Below are positions 1-5,504 of a DNA stretch of 9,147 nucleotides, piece by piece. Each line of letters opens with the position of its first letter. The stretch's first letter is position 1. Source of the DNA: CAYJPV01 sp964547975 (lineage in GTDB: Bacteria > Acidobacteriota > Vicinamibacteria > Vicinamibacterales > JAKQTR01); NCBI GenBank assembly GCA_964547975.1, contig CAZJRM010000216.1, positions 1-9,147 on the forward strand, written 5' to 3'. Position numbers and translations under genes: made by a program. The notes under the pieces were generated by a model, which saw only the letters and a list, made by a program, of their open reading frames with translations, made no database searches and was not told where the DNA came from.

Positions 1-806
1 CCGAGATCAACGTGGCGCGCGAGAAGCTGAACCTCACCGATTCGCTCACGTTCATGCAGAAGTTCCTCGGCCCGCAGCACGCCATCGTGACGCGGATCCT
101 CGCGGGCAAGACGCCTGACGCGCGCGCCGCCGAACTCGTGGACGGCTGCCGGCTGCAGGACGCCGAAATCCGCCGGCTGCTCCAGGCGGGCGGCAAGGCA
201 ACGATCGACGCCTCGACGGACCCGATGATCGTGCTCGCGCGGTCGCTCGAGACGGACTCGATGGCCATCTCCAAGAAGTACGAAGACGAAGTGGCCACGG
301 TCCAGGCCGCCGCGTACCCGAAGATCGGCCAGGCGGTCTACGTCGTGGACGGCGCCAAGGCCTATCCTGACGCCACCGGCACCCTGCGCCTCTCGTACGG
401 CGCGGTGAAGGGCTACGTCGAAGACGGCAAGAAGATCGCGCCGTACACCGACTACGCGGGCCTCTACGCTCGCTCGGCGCAGTACAAGAACGAATCGCCC
501 TTCGACCTCGCGCCGCGCTGGGTCGAGAACAAGGCTGCGCTGAACCTCAAGACGCCGTTCAACTTCGTCAGCACGAACGACATCGTGGGCGGCAACAGCG
601 GGTCGGCGGTGGTCAACAAGAAGGGCGAACTGGTGGGCCTGATCTTCGACGGCAACATCCAGATGCTGCCGGGCTACTACATCTACGAAGCGAGCATCAA
701 CCGCGCCGTCTCGGTGGACTCGCGGGCGATCATCGAGGCGTTCCGCAAGATCTACAAGGCCGACGCGCTGGCCGACGAGATGACTGGCGTGAAGGCGAAG
801 AAGTAG
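1..806 (+). CDS. S46 family dipeptidyl-peptidase (DPP7-like), C-terminal part, 5' end outside the window
   Basis: This is the C-terminal 267 residues of a peptidase S46 protein; the frame is open from base 3, so the gene begins upstream. S46 enzymes (DPP7, DPP11, DAP BII) are periplasmic chymotrypsin-fold serine exopeptidases that remove dipeptides from peptide N-termini and are usually about 700 residues long. The diagnostic GGNSGS motif is at 588-605, with the catalytic Ser codon at 597-599. The family usually has Pro after GNSGS, but here it is Ala. The next segment, KGELVGLIFDGN, is typical of S46. The residue 18 after the catalytic Ser is Gly, as in DPP7 with its hydrophobic/aliphatic P1 preference; DPP11 has Arg there for Asp/Glu. 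That specificity is inferred from recalled family literature. The charge-relay His and Asp lie in the missing N-terminal part. The helical stretch before the motif fits the inserted alpha-helical domain. The gene ends at TAG 804-806, before a hairpin terminator. Confidence 0.9.
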   Translation, partial: EINVAREKLNLTDSLTFMQKFLGPQHAIVTRILAGKTPDARAAELVDGCRLQDAEIRRLLQAGGKATIDASTDPMIVLARSLETDSMAISKKYEDEVATVQAAAYPKIGQAVYVVDGAKAYPDATGTLRLSYGAVKGYVEDGKKIAPYTDYAGLYARSAQYKNESPFDLAPRWVENKAALNLKTPFNFVSTNDIVGGNSGSAVVNKKGELVGLIFDGNIQMLPGYYIYEASINRAVSVDSRAIIEAFRKIYKADALADEMTGVKAKK

Positions 807-831
807 GACGCCAGGCGGGAAAGAACGCTGT

Positions 832-864
832 GGGGGCCGGCTTCCGCCGGCCCCCTTGTCTTGT
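832..864 (+). terminator. Rho-independent-type terminator after the S46 peptidase gene
   Basis: A perfect 10-bp GC stem (832-841 with 846-855) closes a TTCC loop and is followed on the plus strand by the T-rich TTGTCTTGT. It starts 25 bp after the stop codon. The other strand lacks a U-tract, so it mainly serves the plus-strand gene. Confidence 0.75.
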
Positions 865-865
865 A

Positions 866-909
866 CGTCCGGCTGACTTGTCCTGAGCCAAGTCGAAGGA
901 AGCCGGACG
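866..909 (+). repeat. 44-nt palindromic dispersed repeat, copy 1
   Basis: Nine-base arms (CGTCCGGCT at 866-874 and AGCCGGACG at 901-909) enclose a 26-nt core, which contains a smaller inverted repeat GACTT (875-879)/AAGTC (890-894) around a 10-nt loop. The core matches the core of a second element at 8375-8418 (opposite strand) at 23 of 26 positions. The element lies in the spacer between two convergent genes, 9 bp beyond the dipeptidase stop codon. Cores of the type CCTGAGC...GTCGAAGG recur in intergenic DNA of several bacterial phyla, as I recall. Confidence 0.8.
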
Positions 910-918
910 CCACGAGTA

Positions 919-2253
919 TCACTTCGCCTGCTGCAGCGTCGCGGCGGTCTTCTCGACCTCCCGCCACACGCGCAGGAGGTTCCCGCCCCAGATCTTCCGG
1001 ATCTGCTCTTCCGTGTAACCCCGCCGCACGAGTTCGATCGTGACGTTCGGCGCTTCCGTGTCGTCGTTGAATCCGGGGATTCCGCCCCCACCGTCGAAGT
1101 CCGTGCCGATGCCGACGTGGTCGATGCCCGCCACCTTCACCGCGTGGTCGAGGTGATCGACGAAGTCCTTCAGCGTCGCGCCGGGGTACTGCGCATCGAC
1201 CTCCTTCATCCGTTCCCGGAACGTTTCCATCTTCTTGTCGTACTCGGCGCGCTGCTCGGGCGTCATCGCCGCGAGCGCCGCCCGGCTGCCGCCGCCGCCA
1301 ACGCCTGGCGGAGGCCCGCCGGCGCCCGGGGCACCACCGCCGCGGCCGCCGAACGAGGGCAGCCCGAGTTCTTCCCGGAGCTTCATCATGGCTTCGCGGC
1401 GCGCGGGGTCTTCCTTCTTGAGGTAGCTGCCGAGCGCGACGGTCTGCACGACGCCGCCGTTCTTCGCCAGCGCCTTCAACTGCTCGTCGGTCAGGTTGCG
1501 GTCATGATCGCAGATCGCCTTGCTGCCGGAATGCGACGCGATGATGGGCGCCTTCGAGATCGCGATGATGTCCCAGAACGATTTCTCGTGGATGTGGGAC
1601 ACGTCGATCATCATGCCGAGGCGGTTCATCTCGGCCACGACTTCCTTGCCGAACGGCGACAGGCCGTTGTGCAGCGGCTCGCGGGCGCTCGACGAGTCGC
1701 CGAGCTGGTTGTTCCCGCTGTGCGTCAGCGTGATGTACCGGGCACCGAGGTCGTAGAGCTTCTTGACGTTCCCCAGATCCATCCCGACGGGATACCCGTT
1801 TTCGACGCCCGTCATGATCACGCGTTTGCCGGTCTTCGCGACACGCTCGACTTCCGCGGGCGACGCCGCGAACGCGCTGCGGTCCGGATACATCTGCTGC
1901 GTCAGGCGCTTCAGCGCCTCGAACTTCACCATCGCCTGCTCCCACGCCCGGGCGAAGCCGGCACCGTCTAGCGGGCCCTGGCCGACGTAGACGGCGAGGA
2001 ACGCTCCATCGAGGCGTCCCTTCTCCATCTTCGTGAGGTCGCACTTGAGCGGCGACGTGGGCGCGCCGGGATCGAGCGCCGGCGTGGCGTAGTTGGTGCC
2101 ACCGATATCCACGTGAGTGTCGAGCGTCAGGACACGTTCGTGAATCGCACGAGCTTTCGCGACGAGGGGATCTTCCGGGGCCTGGGGCATCGCGGCCACC
2201 ACGGCCGTCAACGCACAAGCCACCGCAGCGACAGTGACGAATCTGAGAATCAT
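919..2253 (-). CDS. Secreted M19 family membrane-dipeptidase-type zinc dipeptidase
   Basis: This is a 444-aa metallodipeptidase of family M19 (renal dipeptidase type), which hydrolyses dipeptides with a binuclear zinc centre in a TIM barrel. Residues line up with human DPEP1 at matching spacing. The metal ligands are H47 and D49 (DTHVD), E151 (GVENG), H220 (DVSH) and H241 (SHSGS). The substrate residues are H178 (TLTH) and R252 (HDRNLTD), and the catalytic D385 lies in GIGTDFDG. The ATG at 2253 was chosen because it begins a Sec signal peptide (MILRFVTVAAVACALTAVVA) and has GGAG at 2264-2267, 10 nt upstream. An in-frame extension to 2322 adds an Arg/Thr-rich leader and is unlikely. No usable lipobox is seen, so the product is probably periplasmic or exported. 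Between H241 and D385 there are about 75 more residues than in DPEP1, including a Gly/Pro-rich stretch at about 302-322. The gene stands alone and converges on the S46 gene; dipeptides released by that enzyme would be natural substrates. Confidence 0.93.
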   Translation of the reverse strand: MILRFVTVAAVACALTAVVAAMPQAPEDPLVAKARAIHERVLTLDTHVDIGGTNYATPALDPGAPTSPLKCDLTKMEKGRLDGAFLAVYVGQGPLDGAGFARAWEQAMVKFEALKRLTQQMYPDRSAFAASPAEVERVAKTGKRVIMTGVENGYPVGMDLGNVKKLYDLGARYITLTHSGNNQLGDSSSAREPLHNGLSPFGKEVVAEMNRLGMMIDVSHIHEKSFWDIIAISKAPIIASHSGSKAICDHDRNLTDEQLKALAKNGGVVQTVALGSYLKKEDPARREAMMKLREELGLPSFGGRGGGAPGAGGPPPGVGGGGSRAALAAMTPEQRAEYDKKMETFRERMKEVDAQYPGATLKDFVDHLDHAVKVAGIDHVGIGTDFDGGGGIPGFNDDTEAPNVTIELVRRGYTEEQIRKIWGGNLLRVWREVEKTAATLQQAK

Positions 2254-2324
2254 GGAATGGGTGCTCCGGGTTGAGGCCGTGACCCTGGTGGGTCGCCGGA
2301 TTGTAGCACCTCGGGCGCCCACCG

Positions 2325-2352
2325 GGCGCTCGGCTCTCGGCTCGCGGCTCGC
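2325..2352 (+). repeat. Heptad tandem array, four GGCTCGC-type units
   Basis: Four successive 7-mers read GGCGCTC, GGCTCTC, GGCTCGC, GGCTCGC. The last two are identical to units of the array at 8312-8367. A 7-base period cannot keep a reading frame, so this is non-coding repeat DNA. Confidence 0.7.
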
Positions 2353-2406
2353 GACGTGCGCCGACGGGCGGCGATGGGGCCCTCCCGGTCCCGGCTCGAC
2401 ACGCCG

Positions 2407-2494
2407 GCAAACGTGACCTTACCAGGAGTTCGTCCTGCTGCAGGCTTGGGGACCCCCAGCCCCAAGCGTGTTGCCCCTTCACGATCACGTTTGC
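2407..2494. repeat. Nested inverted repeats, possible structured RNA or cruciform element
   Basis: A perfect 10-bp outer inverted repeat (GCAAACGTGA at 2407-2416 with its complement at 2485-2494) encloses two smaller hairpins: CAGGA/TCCTG (2423-2427 with 2433-2437) and GCTTGGGG/CCCCAAGC (2444-2451 with 2460-2467, 8-nt loop). The fold resembles a three-way junction. No run of T follows on either strand, so a simple terminator is not supported. The function is unknown. Confidence 0.45.
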
Positions 2495-2560
2495 AGACTG
2501 ACGCCTTTCGGCATGCTCGCAGGGACCGTTCGGTCCCAACCGCCGCCCGCCGACTCGCGC

Positions 2561-2623
2561 CTGGCCTCTAGCCGCCAGCCGCTAGCCTTTGGCCGCTGGC
2601 TCCTCGCCGCGCGCCGTCCGCCG
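2561..2623 (-). repeat. Heptad tandem array just after the permease stop codon, nine degenerate units
   Basis: Read on the minus strand, nine 7-mers follow a GGCnnnC pattern, for example GGCGCGC, GGCTAGC, GGCTGGC and GGCCAAA. The array begins 7 bp downstream of the permease stop codon. It is more degenerate than the array at 8312-8367 but has the same period and the same leading GGC on the strand of the preceding gene. Confidence 0.6.
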
Positions 2624-2630
2624 CAAGAGG

Positions 2631-3674
2631 TCACTGCCACCTGAAGATGCGGAGCGCGATGACGAACGGAACGACCGTCCAGGCGGCGAGGATGGCAAGT
2701 TCGCCCGATACGCCGACGAGCGATGCGCCGTCGAGCATGACCGCGCGCAGGGCGTCGATGAGCGCCGTGAGCGGAAGCGCGTGAATGAACGGCTGCGTCA
2801 CGGCCGGGAAGTTCGCTGACGAAAAGAACACGCCAGACACCACCCAGCCCGGCAGCATCACGAGGTTCATCCACCCCGAGGCGGCCTCAACGGTCTTCGC
2901 ACGGCTGGCGATGAGCAACGACAACGCGCCGAACGACAGGGCCCCGACGAACGACACGATCGCGAGCACGAACAGCGAACCGAAGACGGGCACGGAGAAC
3001 GTGAGCCACGCGAAGATCAGCAGGGCCCCGACTTCGACGACGAGAAACAGCAGGCGCGAGAGGAGCTGGCCCATCAGGTAGTGCACGCGCGACATCGGCG
3101 TTGCCGCCAGCCGCTTGAGCAGCTTGCGGGACCGTGCCCACACGATGGCGAACCCCACGCCCCACATGCTGGTGCCCATGATGTTCATGCCGACCAGCCC
3201 GGGGATCAGCCAGTCGATGTAACGCGCGCCGACGACCGCCATCCGCTGTTCGCCAGCGACGAACCTGTCTTCTCGCCCGGCCGCCCGCTGCAGCGCCGCA
3301 TCGACGACGACCCGGGCCAGGCGACTCTCGGGACGCGTCGGATCGAATCGGTAGGACGGCGGATCGCCGGGAATCACGATCACCTGGACCACGCCGTCGC
3401 GCAGCGCGAGATCCGCACGATCCGGTTCGAGCGTGTGGACGGTGATGCCGCCCGCAGACGTCATCGCGGCTGTCACGGCGGCCGTGTCCGCGCCGAGCAC
3501 GCCGGCGTGCACCGGTTCTTCGCCCTTGGATCGGAACGCAATACCCAGCGCGAACGCCAGGATCATCGGGAACACGACCACCCAGAACACGGCTTCGGGT
3601 TCGCGGACGAACTCGAGGACCCGCGTCAGGGTCAGTTCGACGAGCGGATGGCGAGTGCCGGCTGGCTTACTCAT
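2631..3674 (-). CDS. ABC-2 type transporter permease
   Basis: This 347-aa inner-membrane protein forms the channel of an ABC-2 exporter with the ATPase encoded just upstream. Numbering from the ATG, it has a short cytoplasmic N-terminus and a first membrane helix at about 29-48. A periplasmic domain follows (about 49-155), then five hydrophobic segments (about 154-180, 206-227, 233-257, 267-285, 325-343). This is the usual topology of the ABC2_membrane_3-like group. The cytoplasmic loop ARSRKLLKRLAATPMSR after the second helix matches the family's conserved 'R..GTLE.L..TP' region. The ATG at 3674 overlaps the ATPase stop by 8 nt (ATGAGTAA), so translation is probably coupled. An in-frame GTG directly before it (3677) is the alternative start. 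No strong Shine-Dalgarno sequence is visible, which also fits coupling. The exported substrate (drug, lipid, polysaccharide or other) cannot be told from the sequence. Confidence 0.9.
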   Translation of the reverse strand: MSKPAGTRHPLVELTLTRVLEFVREPEAVFWVVVFPMILAFALGIAFRSKGEEPVHAGVLGADTAAVTAAMTSAGGITVHTLEPDRADLALRDGVVQVIVIPGDPPSYRFDPTRPESRLARVVVDAALQRAAGREDRFVAGEQRMAVVGARYIDWLIPGLVGMNIMGTSMWGVGFAIVWARSRKLLKRLAATPMSRVHYLMGQLLSRLLFLVVEVGALLIFAWLTFSVPVFGSLFVLAIVSFVGALSFGALSLLIASRAKTVEAASGWMNLVMLPGWVVSGVFFSSANFPAVTQPFIHALPLTALIDALRAVMLDGASLVGVSGELAILAAWTVVPFVIALRIFRWQ

Positions 3675-4623
3675 CACGAAGGTGCCGTCCGGTGTGGGCC
3701 ACGAAGACGTCTTCGAGCGTGGCCTGGTGCGTCGTCAGGTGCGACAACGCCGCGTCTTCGCGTGCGAGCGCCTCGAGCAGCGCCGGCATCAGCACGTGCA
3801 ACTGCCCCGCCGGCAGCGACACCGCGCCATCCGAACGCCGCACGTCCTTCACACCCGGAAGCGCCCGCAGCGCCTCGTCCGCGATGTCACCGCGTTCGAG
3901 CGAGAACTCGACGACGTGCTCGGCGCCGAGGGAGGCGATGAGCTCACGCGGCGTGCCGAGGGCGATGACGCGCCCGTGATCCACGATGGCCACGCGGTCG
4001 CACAGCATCTCGGCTTCGTCCATGTAGTGCGTCGTCAGCAGGATCGTGCCGCCCCGGCTCCGGTAGGCTTCGAGCAACGCCCAGAGCTGGCGTCGCGATT
4101 GCGGGTCGAGGCCAGTCGTCGGCTCGTCGAGGAACAGCAGGTCAGGCTCGTTCACGAGCGCGCACGCAACGGCAAGGCGCTGCTTCTGCCCGCCCGACAA
4201 CTTGCCGACGCGGCTCGTCCGTTTCGACTCGAGTTCGACCATCGCGATGACCTCGTCGACCGACGGCCCCTGGCGATAGAACGACCGGAACAGGCGAACG
4301 ATCTCGAGGACCGTCAGTTTTTCGTTGAGCTGGGTGTCCTGGAGCTGGATGCCGAGCCGATGGCGCAGGGCCTGGTCGTCGCGGCCCCAGCGCAGGCCCA
4401 GCACTTCGACTTCGCCGGAGTCCGGTTTCAGCAGGCCTTCGAGGATCTCGACGGTGGTGGTCTTGCCGGCACCGTTCGGGCCGAGGAGACCGAAACACTC
4501 GCCGGCGCGCACGTCGAGGTCGAGGCCCGCCACGGCGACAACGTCGCCGTAGCGTTTGTGCAGGCCCCGGCACACGACGGCGCCGGCCGATTCACGCCCG
4601 GGCGTCAGAGTTTCCGCCACCAC
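3667..4623 (-). CDS. ABC transporter ATP-binding protein, DrrA-like, partner of an ABC-2 permease
   Basis: This 318-aa cytoplasmic ATPase powers the ABC-2 permease encoded next. All the nucleotide-binding motifs are intact: Walker A GPNGAGKT (48-55), a Q-loop around 93-98, signature LSGGQ (142-146), Walker B LLFLDEPT (162-169) with catalytic Glu 167, D-loop GLDP, and the switch His 199 in TTHYMDEAE. After about 230 the C-terminal extension ending in TLEDVFVAHTGRHLRD is like the DUF4162-type tail of DrrA and other drug or lipid exporters. The start is taken as GTG at 4623, which overlaps the preceding gene's stop by 19 bp. GTG at 4620 is equally possible, and a later GTG at 4575 would remove the overlap but trim the start of the domain. 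No good ribosome site precedes any of these, which fits translational coupling. Confidence 0.93.
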   Translation of the reverse strand: MVAETLTPGRESAGAVVCRGLHKRYGDVVAVAGLDLDVRAGECFGLLGPNGAGKTTTVEILEGLLKPDSGEVEVLGLRWGRDDQALRHRLGIQLQDTQLNEKLTVLEIVRLFRSFYRQGPSVDEVIAMVELESKRTSRVGKLSGGQKQRLAVACALVNEPDLLFLDEPTTGLDPQSRRQLWALLEAYRSRGGTILLTTHYMDEAEMLCDRVAIVDHGRVIALGTPRELIASLGAEHVVEFSLERGDIADEALRALPGVKDVRRSDGAVSLPAGQLHVLMPALLEALAREDAALSHLTTHQATLEDVFVAHTGRHLRDE

Positions 4624-5393
4624 GCGCGGTGCTGGTCGTGCAGCTCGTCCATCGACGGCATGCGGTAGAACACGGTCTCGTCGCCCCCTGCGAACCAGAA
4701 GCCGTGCTTGATGGCCTTGTAGCTCATCACGTCGAGGCTCGGGTTCAGGCTGACCGTCTTGGTCTTCTTCGACGCGTCTTCACGCAGTTCCTTGAGCGCC
4801 GTCGGCAGCGCGTCAGGGCTGACGTTGGGCAATGGTCCGAGGCCCGACGCGTAGACACCGCCGCGTGTGACCACTTCCTCGAGATTGAGGTCCCACTGCG
4901 TGAAGAACATCTTCGGCGCGCCCTTCGACCAGGTGCCGGCCGTGATGTAGGCGCCGAAGTCGTGCGGCGTGAGGCGCGACGCCACAACGAGGCGGAGCGG
5001 CGTGATTTCCTGGTAGACGCGGAACGGGCCCTGGCCTTCGGTCGGCGGTTCCGGGCTCTTGTCGAGGCCGAGCGTGGCGCCGTCTGGCGTCACGAGGAAC
5101 AGCTGCTGAAGCGCCGAGAAATCGAGGTTCTCGAGGACGCGGTACGACTTCACGAACTTCGTCTTCTTCGGCCGCCCCGCGACGCCGGATTCCGTCGCGG
5201 CGAGGTACTCGTCGAGGCGGAAGTAGTCGTTCCGGTAGTTGATGTCCACTTCCACGAAGATGACCTTGCCGGAGAAGTGCCGCGTGCTGCCCACGCAATA
5301 GTGCCGGCCGAATTCCGCGGGCGACAACTGCGACGCCACGAGCGCTTCGTTGGGGTAGAGGATCAGGTAGAGGTGCTTCTGGAACTCGGACAT
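4605..5393 (-). CDS. Unrecognised protein with a duplicated domain, first gene of the ABC-2 exporter operon
   Basis: I do not recognise this 262-aa family. It has no signal peptide or membrane helix and is probably cytoplasmic. The chain appears to be two diverged copies of one domain. Residues 17-52 (ALVASQLSPAEFG onward) align with 135-170 (LVVASRLTPHDFG onward) with about a dozen identities in 36 and no gap: V, A, S, L, P, F, G, then G, K, F, D, N. Later, KKTK at 76-79 aligns with KKTK at 209-212. Both are followed by V, L, A and F at matching spacing, ending near TPDG (102-105) and GGD (236-238). The second copy has about 15 extra residues in its middle. The start is well supported: AGGAG (5401-5405) lies 7 nt before ATG 5393. 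Its stop lies inside the ATPase gene (19-bp overlap), so it belongs to the exporter operon, perhaps as an accessory, substrate-handling or regulatory protein. Confidence 0.85.
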   Translation of the reverse strand: MSEFQKHLYLILYPNEALVASQLSPAEFGRHYCVGSTRHFSGKVIFVEVDINYRNDYFRLDEYLAATESGVAGRPKKTKFVKSYRVLENLDFSALQQLFLVTPDGATLGLDKSPEPPTEGQGPFRVYQEITPLRLVVASRLTPHDFGAYITAGTWSKGAPKMFFTQWDLNLEEVVTRGGVYASGLGPLPNVSPDALPTALKELREDASKKTKTVSLNPSLDVMSYKAIKHGFWFAGGDETVFYRMPSMDELHDQHRAWWRKL

Positions 5394-5400
5394 CGGGTGG

Positions 5401-5405
5401 CTCCT
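5401..5405 (-). promoter_or_regulatory. Shine-Dalgarno site of the ABC-2 operon's first gene
   Basis: AGGAG on the minus strand lies 7 nt upstream of ATG 5393. It is the only strong ribosome site in the three-gene operon; the two downstream genes overlap their predecessors. Confidence 0.75.
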
Positions 5406-5417
5406 GCGCTAAGGCCG

Positions 5418-5431
5418 CTGGCGAGCGCCAG
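5418..5431. promoter_or_regulatory. Small dyad in the divergent promoter region, possible operator
   Basis: CTGGCG-AG-CGCCAG is a perfect 6-bp inverted repeat with a 2-nt centre, midway in the 111-bp spacer between the exporter operon and the divergent 934-aa protein gene. The spacer must contain both promoters, but only weak -10-like hexamers (such as TAGGAT at 5466-5471) are visible. A regulator site is possible, as is a chance palindrome in GC-rich DNA. Confidence 0.25.
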
Positions 5432-5494
5432 AGACGGCACGAAGGCAGTCTACACCAGGCTGAGGTAGGATGGGCGCGCGAAGCGGAGTGGCAC

Positions 5495-5499
5495 GGAGG
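5495..5499 (+). promoter_or_regulatory. Shine-Dalgarno site of the DUF5695-like gene
   Basis: GGAGG lies 5 nt upstream of ATG 5505. It supports this start over the in-frame ATG at 5517, although either would give a usable signal peptide. Confidence 0.7.
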
Positions 5500-5504
5500 C
5501 CCGG

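Larger units (their letters stand above)
2254..2560. other. Gene-free spacer upstream of the dipeptidase gene with repeats and hairpins
   Basis: No convincing gene is present. The permease-to-dipeptidase spacer runs to 2630. This part must contain the dipeptidase promoter, but no clear -35/-10 pair stands out. It holds a short heptad array (2325-2352), a nested inverted-repeat structure (2407-2494) and a further small hairpin, GGGACCG/CGGTCCC (2522-2528 with 2531-2537). Open frames here are Arg/Pro/Ala-rich and look like compositional shadows. Confidence 0.6.

Noticed and set aside
2254..2322. Longer N-terminus of the dipeptidase starting at 2322
   Set aside because: The 23 extra residues are Arg/Thr/Ser-rich and would bury the signal peptide; ATG 2253 has a nearby GGAG.
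2444..2467. Hairpin GCTTGGGG/CCCCAAGC as a rho-independent terminator of the exporter operon
   Set aside because: No T-run follows on the minus strand, and it lies about 160 bp past the permease stop; it is better described as part of the nested structure.
1502..2539. Minus-strand open frame of 345 codons overlapping the dipeptidase gene
   Set aside because: It is an Arg/Pro/Gly-rich shifted-frame product of the dipeptidase gene and its upstream spacer, with no domain; the dipeptidase frame carries all metal ligands.
3433..4668. Plus-strand open frame of 411 codons opposite the ABC transporter genes
   Set aside because: Its product is Arg/His/Glu-rich without a recognisable domain, and it is antisense to intact, motif-complete transporter genes; high GC removes stop codons on the opposite strand.
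4629..5468. Plus-strand open frame of 279 codons antisense to the duplicated-domain gene
   Set aside because: It is Arg/Val/Glu-rich and lacks a good ribosome site, whereas the minus-strand frame has a strong site, an internal repeat and operon overlap.
5447..5471. Promoter -10 boxes in the divergent spacer (TAGGAT on plus, TAGACT on minus)
   Set aside because: Each matches only four of six consensus bases and neither has a credible -35 at the right spacing, so they are not listed as features.
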